The notes below the pieces were generated by a model, which saw only the letters and a program-made list of their open reading frames with translations, ran no database searches and was not told the origin of the DNA. The position numbers and the translations under genes were made by a program. This document shows positions 29,764-37,233 of a stretch of 64,000 nt of DNA, piece by piece; within the stretch, counting starts at the first letter, position 1; each line of letters opens with the position of its first letter. Source of the stretch: UPXZ01 sp049840795 (GTDB lineage Bacteria > Bacteroidota > Bacteroidia > Bacteroidales > Paludibacteraceae); NCBI GenBank assembly GCA_049840795.1, contig JASGJK010000009.1:124001-188000 (forward strand), given 5' to 3'.

Positions 29764-32755
29764 AATTATTCCTTGTGGTGCGATTAAGAGTACCGGGCTT
29801 TCTATGACCTTCCGCAAACTTTCAGATTTCAATTCCTTGTGGTGCGATTAAGAGTGAGTTGGTATTTCGTTTTTGAAAATAAAATGATTTGATTTCAATT
29901 CCTTGTGGTGCGATTAAGAGTGTCAAAGATAACCCAAACTCGCTTGTGGGGATTTGATTTCAATTCCTTGTGGTGCGATTAAGAGGATAGGCTCGTTGCT
30001 GTCGCCTATTCGCCCTTGTCGAATTTCAATTCCTTGTGGTGCGATTAAGAGCATAGCCCGCGCGGGGCAGTTCCGCGCCGATTTCCTATTTCAATTCCTT
30101 GTGGTGCGATTAAGAGCTTTACTATTTTTGATTTAACGACTCGCTGAAAAATTTCAATTCCTTGTGGTGCGATTAAGAGTAAAGTGACACTTACCCTTTG
30201 TTTGACCTAACTTTATTTCAATTCCTTGTGGTGCGATTAAGAGAACAGGTCAAGCTGCTGATATTGTTTGCTCAAAAAATTTCAATTCCTTGTGGTGCGA
30301 TTAAGAGTTCGCTTCGTGCTCGCCCCCTCCCCGCTCACCCTCATTTCAATTCCTTGTGGTGCGATTAAGAGCCTGATATTGAGCTACTTCCATCGCGCGC
30401 AAATTATATTTCAATTCCTTGTGGTGCGATTAAGAGAAATACAAGCGCAAGCACTGTTGGGAAATTTATCATTTCAATTCCTTGTGGTGCGATTAAGAGC
30501 TTATAACACTGCATAAAACCAATAAAGGTTTCAGTATTTCAATTCCTTGTGGTGCGATTAAGAGACTTTTGAACAATACACGGATAAATATGATGTTAAT
30601 TTCAATTCCTTGTGGTGCGATTAAGAGGTGCGAAGCACGAAGCTGGAGCGCAACGAGAGCAATTTCAATTCCTTGTGGTGCGATTAAGAGCGTTTTCTGC
30701 AAAACGCAATTCCGTTTACTAAAGGGATTTCAATTCCTTGTGGTGCGATTAAGAGTAAATACAAGCGCAAGCACTGTTGGGAAATTTATCATTTCAATTC
30801 CTTGTGGTGCGATTAAGAGATGCAAAATTTGTCGCTTATCTTTTTGAATTTTACATATTTCAATTCCTTGTGGTGCGATTAAGAGCTTTAACGGTCATAG
30901 ACCTCTCATTGCCTGTATTCAATTTCAATTCCTTGTGGTGCGATTAAGAGTATGAGTATCTAATGACGACTAAAGAGGTAGCTAAATTTCAATTCCTTGT
31001 GGTGCGATTAAGAGTGATTATAGCAGTAGATTTTGACGGAACATTACACCATTTCAATTCCTTGTGGTGCGATTAAGAGAATATACAACAGCAATTAACT
31101 TATCGCCAATTTTATTTCAATTCCTTGTGGTGCGATTAAGAGTGTGAAGAAAAATAATTTTACAGATAGTTTCGATTATTTCAATTCCTTGTGGTGCGAT
31201 TAAGAGGGCGGGCTTCGGGCTTAGATGTGAATAATGATGTTATTTCAATTCCTTGTGGTGCGATTAAGAGCTGATATTGAGCTACTTCCAACTCGCGCTA
31301 ACTCCATTTCAATTCCTTGTGGTGCGATTAAGAGTTCCAAGCGACCTTAGCGGTGCTGTGTACTGGTTGTATTTCAATTCCTTGTGGTGCGATTAAGAGA
31401 TCGCGTTACGGAGAATTTTGATGACACGCTACACGATTTCAATTCCTTGTGGTGCGATTAAGAGAACGACCGGAATAGCAGCACCGGTCGTTCTTTTTTT
31501 AATTTCAATTCCTTGTGGTGCGATTAAGAGGTTGGCTTGGTCAACGATAAGGAGCGGCTTGGCGTATTTCAATTCCTTGTGGTGCGATTAAGAGATATTT
31601 ACCGAGCCGAAAACGGGGATTTATTTCTGATTTCAATTCCTTGTGGTGCGATTAAGAGAGCGGTTTACGTAGCTTAGAATTGAATAAAGCGGTATTTCAA
31701 TTCCTTGTGGTGCGATTAAGAGAGAAGAGTAAAATGTCGTATGAAACGTTAAGTTTATTTCAATTCCTTGTGGTGCGATTAAGAGGAGTGAGGAGCGGTC
31801 GAGCGACTGGCTTCAAGATTATTTCAATTCCTTGTGGTGCGATTAAGAGCCTGCCCCGCCAGCTGCTCCTCCCCCTCTCTGCGTTATTTCAATTCCTTGT
31901 GGTGCGATTAAGAGGCGATGAAACAAGCGGTCTTGTTGTTTCAAGTCATATTTCAATTCCTTGTGGTGCGATTAAGAGTAATAAAACCTTACACGACCAG
32001 GCTATTCTGTATGTATTTCAATTCCTTGTGGTGCGATTAAGAGCACTAAGTCGGCACTGGAATCTGTGTCGCCCAAGGGATTTCAATTCCTTGTGGTGCG
32101 ATTAAGAGTTGTCTCGCCGTCAATGATAACCCACCTCCCGCTAAATTTCAATTCCTTGTGGTGCGATTAAGAGTTTACCCGCCTCCAACACAACCGGTTT
32201 TTTTACTTCATTTCAATTCCTTGTGGTGCGATTAAGAGTGCCCAACGGCGGTATTGTCCGACTACGTTCCTGCTATTTCAATTCCTTGTGGTGCGATTAA
32301 GAGTCATACGCAGCTGCGGCATCGCCTGAAGTCTGAAATTTCAATTCCTTGTGGTGCGATTAAGAGCCTCTTCTCTTCAAAGCCTCGTACATAGTCTGTT
32401 GCTATTTCAATTCCTTGTGGTGCGATTAAGAGCTCCGCGATTTTCTTTTTTGCCGCCGTTTGAACGGATTTCAATTCCTTGTGGTGCGATTAAGAGATTT
32501 TCAAAAAGGGAGGGTTAGCAGGGTGGATGTATATTTCAATTCCTTGTGGTGCGATTAAGAGAGAATATACGGCACAAACAAGTTTATCGCCAACTTTATT
32601 TCAATTCCTTGTGGTGCGATTAAGAGATTTTCAAAAGGGGAGGATTAGCAGGGTTGACGTATATTTCAATTCCTTGTGGTGCGATTAAGAGAACAACTGC
32701 AAACATTGTCGTTGAGAATTATTCACATTTCAATTCCTTGTGGTGCGATTAAGAG
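29762..32755 (-). CRISPR. Type I-B CRISPR array, 47 repeats and 46 spacers
   Basis: A 29-bp repeat recurs with spacers of 34-38 bp (period 63-67 bp). On the plus strand its core is TTCCTTGTGGTGCGATTAAG. Repeats end at 29790, 29854, 29920 and so on to 32755. Read on the minus strand it ends in GGAATTGAAAT, the usual 3' handle (ATTGAAA) of Cas6-processed type I repeats, so the array is transcribed right to left. The first copy (29762-29790) is degenerate in its left third, marking the old, trailer end; the right end abuts the leader and cas2. Spacer copies are discussed in the findings. Confidence 0.98.
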
Positions 32756-32968
32756 CCGTCAGCGACGACGATAAAAAAAGCTGGTTTTCAGCTTGTTATT
32801 TTTTGTTATTTGACGATTTTTGAGTGAAAATGTTGTCGAAGTGCAAAAGTATAAAAACCCCCGTACTTCGACAACGTTATTTTAGGCATTTGTTTTCAGT
32901 ATTTCAAAGAACAGACGGAAAGATATACACACTAAAACGGCTTTTACAAGTCGGTTCGACAAGTTAAA
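32756..32968 (-). promoter_or_regulatory. CRISPR leader with promoter
   Basis: An AT-rich 213-bp region between cas2 and the newest repeat. On the minus strand TTG at 32872-32874, a 20-bp spacer and TACTTTTG at 32844-32851 form a promoter aimed into the array, giving about 80 nt of leader RNA. An 11-bp perfect inverted repeat (GTTGTCGAAGT at 32832-32842; ACTTCGACAAC at 32865-32875) brackets the -7 box and covers the -33 box. It could bind a regulator or an integration host factor. Confidence 0.75.
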
Positions 32969-33232
32969 CTACAAAAAGTTATCGATACTGCTTCTTTCCT
33001 TTCCTATAATTTGTTTCTCCAACCACTTTTCGGTTCTACCCGAAAAAATGATTAAACTGTCTTCTTCCAACATCATTATTTCTTCGGCTTTCAAAGTTAA
33101 CTCTTTTAACTTAACCTCCGAAATTTCTCCTTCAAAAACTGAATTTTGTATCCAGTTAAGGTATTTACGACAGAGTTTTAGCATTTTTGCTACCCGCTTT
33201 TCGCCGCAGTCATATACTAAGATGATGTACAT
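32969..33232 (-). CDS. cas2: CRISPR-associated endonuclease Cas2
   Basis: 87 residues. A ferredoxin-like fold with the conserved Asp8 in MYIILVYDCGEKRVAK. Forms the spacer integrase with Cas1. Last cas gene before the leader; 100 bp separate it from cas1, more than in most cas1-cas2 pairs. Confidence 0.95.
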   Translation of the reverse strand: MYIILVYDCGEKRVAKMLKLCRKYLNWIQNSVFEGEISEVKLKELTLKAEEIMMLEEDSLIIFSGRTEKWLEKQIIGKERSSIDNFL

Positions 33233-33332
33233 TTGGTTGATGTGCTAATTTGCTAATATGTTAATTAATTGATTTCTTTATTTTATCATATCACTACGTT
33301 GTCTTTCCCATCATCCCATCACCGCATTAATT

Positions 33333-34349
33333 TTACCACCACATTTTAAACGGCTTATATTCTTCTATATCCAGCAGATGTTTGCTTAGTTTGTAGCATT
33401 CAAGTTTTATCAGGTGCCGGTAACTTACCTTGCGTTTCAACGAGCGGTGCTGTATGGTTTCGGTCAGCCTGTCTTCAAATGCTTTTACGAAGATCTTTTT
33501 CCCTGCCGGATTCAAAATACAGTAGTTTAATTTCTTTTCAAAATGTTTTTCCTGAAGTTCCTTTTTATTCAGCAGTTTGAAGATGACCCTGTCCACCATT
33601 ATGGGTTTAAATATTTCCGACACATCCAACGACAATGAATATCTCCTTTCTCCCGGGGTATGCAAATAACTGATGGTAGGGTTGAGCTGTGTTTGATGTA
33701 TGGCACGCAAACATTGCGAGTAGCACATCATATTTCCGAACGAGATCAATGCATTAATCTCGTTCTTGGGAGGCTGTTTGCTCCGCCCTTCCATTTGAAA
33801 ATCGTTGATGATTAAATCAAATCCTTCGTAATACGCCTGACGGATATTCCCTTCGAGCCCCATCAGTTCGTCCACAGCGGTTGCATTCGGTATTTGCGAA
33901 GCATATTCTTCAATCTTCCCGATGATAGTATCCAAATCCTTTCCTCTCGTGTTGTAGTAGCGCAGGTTTTTTACCATATTAAATGCTGCGCCTTCAATAA
34001 ACTTGGTGGCAATCACAATCCGTTTCTTTTTATTCTGGTAGTGCGCAGTTTGCGCCAACAGCATACGTCCCGAAAGTAAACCGTCTTTGGGCATAAATGA
34101 GCCTGTATAATTTTCGTAATAATCGAAAAAATGCACAGAGATACCGTTTTGCCCCAGAAAATTATACAACGCGCTGTTGGCGTGCAGCGAGCCGAAAGCA
34201 TAAAACTCCGCGATGTCCTCCACAGGCAGATAACGTGGCTGTCCGTTGTGCTCCACGCCGTTTTCGTCTTCTTCTATAGGTGTGAATTTCAACGTATTGT
34301 CTTTACGCTGCAATGTGCCGGGATTAAATAAATAGTAAGTGCGTTTCAT
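33333..34349 (-). CDS. cas1: CRISPR-associated integrase Cas1 (type I-B)
   Basis: 338 residues. The catalytic metal site is E166 (ELMGLEGNIRQAYY), H230 (ISYLHTPGERRYSLSLDVSE) and E245, with D242 close by. The opening KRTYYLFNPGTLQRKDNTL and the helical C-terminus are as in I-B Cas1. The protein inserts new spacers with Cas2, here presumably trimmed by Cas4. Its upstream region has been remodelled by a short inverted-repeat element. Confidence 0.96.
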   Translation of the reverse strand: MKRTYYLFNPGTLQRKDNTLKFTPIEEDENGVEHNGQPRYLPVEDIAEFYAFGSLHANSALYNFLGQNGISVHFFDYYENYTGSFMPKDGLLSGRMLLAQTAHYQNKKKRIVIATKFIEGAAFNMVKNLRYYNTRGKDLDTIIGKIEEYASQIPNATAVDELMGLEGNIRQAYYEGFDLIINDFQMEGRSKQPPKNEINALISFGNMMCYSQCLRAIHQTQLNPTISYLHTPGERRYSLSLDVSEIFKPIMVDRVIFKLLNKKELQEKHFEKKLNYCILNPAGKKIFVKAFEDRLTETIQHRSLKRKVSYRHLIKLECYKLSKHLLDIEEYKPFKMWW

Positions 34350-34363
34350 AATAGTCTTGAACT

Positions 34364-34404
34364 ATGATTAAGCAGATTGTTTGATGGACTTTGATTATTG
34401 TTTT
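34364..34404 (-). repeat. Direct repeat flanking the GxxExxY cassette, copy 1
   Basis: About 80 percent alike to 35090-35129 in the same orientation; shared words are TGATTAA, GATT, GACTTTGATT and a final GTTT(T)C. It lies just upstream of cas1. Confidence 0.6.
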
Positions 34405-34441
34405 CTTGTTTCATTTCAAATGTTTTTTATTTCGTAGTATT

Positions 34442-34659
34442 GAAGTCATCTTGACTTTTTATATCTTATTATGTGTCGTTCCTACGGAACTTTTTTTGTA
34501 AGCTGATTATCATTCTGTTATTAAGATGTCGTACCTAAGGGTACTTTATAGCCCCATAGGGGTGAAATCTTAATAATAAAACGTACGTCATTAATTTCGA
34601 GCGCCGTAGGTGTGATATTTTTTAATCATTTATGCAAATTAAAAAGTCAAGATGACTTC
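34442..34659. mobile_element. 218-bp MITE-like element with perfect 20-bp inverted ends
   Basis: GAAGTCATCTTGACTTTTTA at 34442-34461 is exactly inverted at 34640-34659. The interior codes for nothing but holds four small palindromes (GTTCCTACGGAAC, GTACCTAAGGGTAC, CCCCATAGGGG, GCGCCGTAGGTGTG), a composition I associate with dispersed intergenic repeats of Bacteroidales. It separates cas1 from the upstream genes of the adaptation module. Confidence 0.65.
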
Positions 34660-34679
34660 ATTCTTTTAAATTATGAAAA

Positions 34680-35081
34680 TCATAGTTCAAGACTTTGATT
34701 TCTTTGAGGTTTCATAACACGTTTAAACTGAAGAGACGGACTTCCGAAATTGATTAACAAACCGATTTCCATGCTATAAGCTTCAAGATAATTGATTGCC
34801 TGTGCTAAATGAACATCTTCGAGTTGAATAACAGCTTTAATTTCGAGCATTATTTTTTTTTCAATAAAAAAATCTACCCTGCGAGTTCCGATATCATAAC
34901 CCTTATATTTTAAAGGCATTTCTTTTTCACGCTCAAAATGGATATTTCTCAAATCAAACTCAATTGCCAAGGCACGCTGGTACACAACCTCCTGAAAACC
35001 GTTTCCCAAATGCCGATGAACTTCCATTGCAGCTCCGATTATTTCATGGGTTAATTCCTGATATTTATATTTCTCTTCCAT
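34680..35081 (-). CDS. GxxExxY-family protein (PDDEXK-like)
   Basis: 133 residues. The family motif is HLGNGFQEVVYQRAL (G-F-Q-E-V-V-Y), followed by FEREKEMPLKYKGYDIGTRRVDFFIEKKIMLEIKAV, whose D...E-x-K spacing is that of a PD-(D/E)xK nuclease fold, and HLAQAINYLEAYSMEIGLLINFG. Family members are widespread in Bacteroidetes with no proven role. This one sits between cas4 and cas1, read in the same direction, and is bracketed by imperfect direct repeats. It could be a passenger cassette or an accessory nuclease of spacer acquisition. Confidence 0.85.
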   Translation of the reverse strand: MEEKYKYQELTHEIIGAAMEVHRHLGNGFQEVVYQRALAIEFDLRNIHFEREKEMPLKYKGYDIGTRRVDFFIEKKIMLEIKAVIQLEDVHLAQAINYLEAYSMEIGLLINFGSPSLQFKRVMKPQRNQSLEL

Positions 35082-35089
35082 TTGTCTAA

Positions 35090-35129
35090 GCTTTGATTAA
35101 ACTGATTATTTAATAGACTTTGATTGTTT
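35090..35129 (-). repeat. Direct repeat flanking the GxxExxY cassette, copy 2
   Basis: Partner of 34364-34404, directly upstream of the GxxExxY start. A shorter word, CATAGTTCAAGACT, also recurs near the 3' ends of the GxxExxY gene (34681) and cas4 (35184), and inverted near 34352. Confidence 0.6.
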
Positions 35130-35193
35130 CATCGTGACATAATGTTTATCTTTCATAGTATTCCTAAAATCTGAAAAAAATCATAGTTCAAGA

Positions 35194-35691
35194 CTATTCC
35201 CCCACATAGCAAAACTCATAATAACTGCACTGACCGCATATTTTTGAGTCAATGGTTGGCGGGCACTCATCCGAACCGATTATCCGTTCAATATCTCGCC
35301 CCATTTCCGCTATTTGCATTCGGTCGTCATCTGTCAGCGCTACCTGCGCCGTATGGCGTAACGTTGGGTATTCCAACAGCCCCGAAACTCCCTCAATGCC
35401 GTTTCGTTCCAACACATAGATATAATATTTCACCTGCCACTCGTGCGCATGTTCCACTTTGTCCGAGCGCTTTATCTCGTGAATCACCTTGTTGCGGGCA
35501 TCGTAAAAATCAATCTTTATGCCGTCCAATTCTAATTCCTCGTACCGCTCGGAGCGTTGCGGATACGTACTTTCGTGAATGAGTTTTCCATCATAAACCA
35601 AGTCTGAGGTATGTTCCATATTGATACTGTTGGCAAACAACCACAGCTTGCGTTTGCACACCTGGTAATAATTAAAATGCGTTCCTGTCAT
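35194..35691 (-). CDS. cas4: CRISPR-associated exonuclease Cas4
   Basis: A RecB-like nuclease with an iron-sulfur cluster that trims and orients prespacers. Cluster ligands: C12 (in NYYQVCKRKLWLF) and C152, C155, C161 (in KICGQCSYYEFCYVGE). Nuclease residues: H39, D61 (IKIDFYD), E72 and K74 (HEIKRS), Q86 in EWQVKYYIYVLE. 165 residues, as expected for type I-B. Separated from cas1 by the GxxExxY gene and the 218-bp element. Confidence 0.95.
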   Translation of the reverse strand: MTGTHFNYYQVCKRKLWLFANSINMEHTSDLVYDGKLIHESTYPQRSERYEELELDGIKIDFYDARNKVIHEIKRSDKVEHAHEWQVKYYIYVLERNGIEGVSGLLEYPTLRHTAQVALTDDDRMQIAEMGRDIERIIGSDECPPTIDSKICGQCSYYEFCYVGE

Positions 35692-35708
35692 ATTTATTTA
35701 TGTTTTTA

Positions 35709-35752
35709 TTTTTTACACTTCGAAGGTTCTTAAAACCTTCGAGGTGTAAAAA
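35709..35752. repeat. REP-like palindrome left of the RAYT gene
   Basis: TCGAAGGTT and AACCTTCGA arms are extended outward by ACAC/GTGT and T/A runs, making a long hairpin between the RAYT stop and cas4. Confidence 0.75.
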
Positions 35753-35774
35753 ATCCTATTCCATATCTATCCAT

Positions 35775-36386
35775 TCATCTATTTTTCCGGTATAAATTTG
35801 CTGACGATGAGTAGATTTTAAACTCATCCGTATTACCAAAGCAGGCGATTACCTTATCCCGTTGCAGTTTGGTAGGCTTCAGCGAAACACAACTTAAATA
35901 CGAACTCCACGGATAATCCGACGGATAAGAGCAAAAACCATGTTTTACGGGATTCTGATGAATATACACAATTACCCTTTTCAAATACTCTTTACTATCA
36001 ATCTCCTTTCGCCTAAACGAATGCTCCAACAAACTTCCTGTACGCTGATAACGCTTGTTAAAAGCCTTGGTGTAGGCGTTAAACAGATTGGAAAACTGTT
36101 GGTTGATGCGTTTATCCGGTTTTAGACCCCGAAGGTTTCTAAAACCTTCGGGGTCTGAAGAAAGGTTATCCCAACACTCTTCCGGTAATATCTGCACCAA
36201 CAGATGAAAATGATTTTTCATCAACACCCAGGGAAACGTATTTGCTACCGGCGAAATATATTTGTCGTAAAGACCCAAAAAATATTCGTAGTTTTCATTG
36301 TCGCGAAACAAATCACAACCGTTAATCCCCCGATTGTAAATATGATAGTATTTCCCTGTTTGTAAGGGCGTTTTTTGTATCGACAT
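35775..36386 (-). CDS. REP-associated tyrosine transposase (RAYT, Y1_Tnp)
   Basis: A single-strand DNA nuclease of the TnpA-like Y1 HUH group that recognises REP palindromes. It has YYHIYNRGINGCDLF, the HUH motif NHFHLLVQI, and SLLEHSFRRKEIDSKEYLKRVIVYIHQNPVKHGF with the catalytic Tyr in the usual place (VIVYIHQNPVKHG). About 203 residues from the ATG at 36386. Palindromes of one type stand on both sides and inside the coding region, where one is translated as DPEGFRNLRGLKP between the HUH part and the C-terminal helix. It sits between the unknown 252-residue gene and cas4. Confidence 0.88.
   Translation of the reverse strand: MSIQKTPLQTGKYYHIYNRGINGCDLFRDNENYEYFLGLYDKYISPVANTFPWVLMKNHFHLLVQILPEECWDNLSSDPEGFRNLRGLKPDKRINQQFSNLFNAYTKAFNKRYQRTGSLLEHSFRRKEIDSKEYLKRVIVYIHQNPVKHGFCSYPSDYPWSSYLSCVSLKPTKLQRDKVIACFGNTDEFKIYSSSANLYRKNR
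36124..36156. repeat. REP-like palindrome inside the RAYT gene
   Basis: A 33-bp inverted repeat, AGACCCCGAAGGTT ... AACCTTCGGGGTCT, translated in frame within the transposase. Its core is the same as the palindromes at 35709, 36401 and 43677. Confidence 0.85.
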
Positions 36387-36400
36387 ATTTTTTTGTTTTT

Positions 36401-36435
36401 CCACCCCGAAGGTTTTTTTAACTTTCGGGGTGTGG
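36401..36435. repeat. REP-like palindrome right of the RAYT gene
   Basis: CCACCCCGAAGGTT and AACTTTCGGGGTGTGG arms around a T-rich loop, between the unknown gene's stop (36441) and the RAYT start. Confidence 0.75.
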
Positions 36436-36440
36436 ATAAA

Positions 36441-37199
36441 TTACCTCGCCGTTATCTTATCCCATTCCTTCGCCCTATATTCATAGAAACCCATTTCGGG
36501 AAATGAAGTGAGTCGCTCGTCCGAAACCAAATAATTTATCAAATCGAGGCAGTTGTCGTGAAACTCATCAAACGCCATAGCTATCATAATGCCGTAATAC
36601 TGCCATTGTGGCAGGCTTAAGTTATGCGTTTGCTCTTCGTAATATTTGAAAATAATCGACTGCATAGTTTTTCTAAATTCCAATTTACGAGGTCGCATCT
36701 CTTCGTAGTATTCCAGTTCATCCAAATACTCCTCGTCATAACTTTCCTGAAAAATCTTTAGTTGATCTGCCGACAGTTCAGGATATTCCGTTGCATCAAC
36801 AATACACTTTGCGGGCGGTTCATTTTTCAGATACATTTCGATGGTAGAGTTAAAATCGTTGAAATCCTCTGTAACATCTTCTCCTTTCGCCATACGGTCG
36901 AAAAACACAAAGACGCTTGTACCCATTTCACTGCTGTTTTCCTCAATCACTTCTTTTATCCAGCCTCGTTGCCAAAACTCCTTACACATTTTTAGTTCGG
37001 GGTAGTGTGCAGACATAAACTCTTCAAAGGCTTCAATAAATTCAACAGTCGAGGGCAACTCCTGTGTGGCATACCCGCGCATCGCTTCAAGCAAGTTGGA
37101 CATCACCTCCGATAATTCTTCGGGCAACATATCGCGCTGCTCGTTAAACTCATATTCCATTCGTCGGAATTCTTCGGGGGTTGGTAGCTCGTTTTTCAT
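36441..37199 (-). CDS. Unknown 252-residue protein in the cas operon
   Basis: I do not recognise this family. It is acidic, rich in Glu, Tyr and Phe, with no signal peptide or membrane segment and probably all helical; a Glu-rich stretch YDEEYLDELEYYEEMRPRKLEF lies near residue 165-185. ATG at 37199 lies 35 bp after cas3 and has an A-rich leader, so it is very likely cotranscribed with the interference genes. It could be a cas accessory factor, a protein bound to the adjacent RAYT, or an unrelated passenger. Confidence 0.75.
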   Translation of the reverse strand: MKNELPTPEEFRRMEYEFNEQRDMLPEELSEVMSNLLEAMRGYATQELPSTVEFIEAFEEFMSAHYPELKMCKEFWQRGWIKEVIEENSSEMGTSVFVFFDRMAKGEDVTEDFNDFNSTIEMYLKNEPPAKCIVDATEYPELSADQLKIFQESYDEEYLDELEYYEEMRPRKLEFRKTMQSIIFKYYEEQTHNLSLPQWQYYGIMIAMAFDEFHDNCLDLINYLVSDERLTSFPEMGFYEYRAKEWDKITAR

Positions 37200-37233
37200 A
37201 AAGGGTGAACTATAATAATGACTTTTTCACTGT

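Noticed and set aside
29954..32105. Long reading frames across the CRISPR array with a repeating peptide
   Set aside because: They are the repeat translated in frame by chance; repeat periodicity explains them fully.
36441..37199. Anti-CRISPR or toxin role for the unknown gene
   Set aside because: No motif or neighbour supports either; it is in the same transcript direction as cas3 and is left as unknown.
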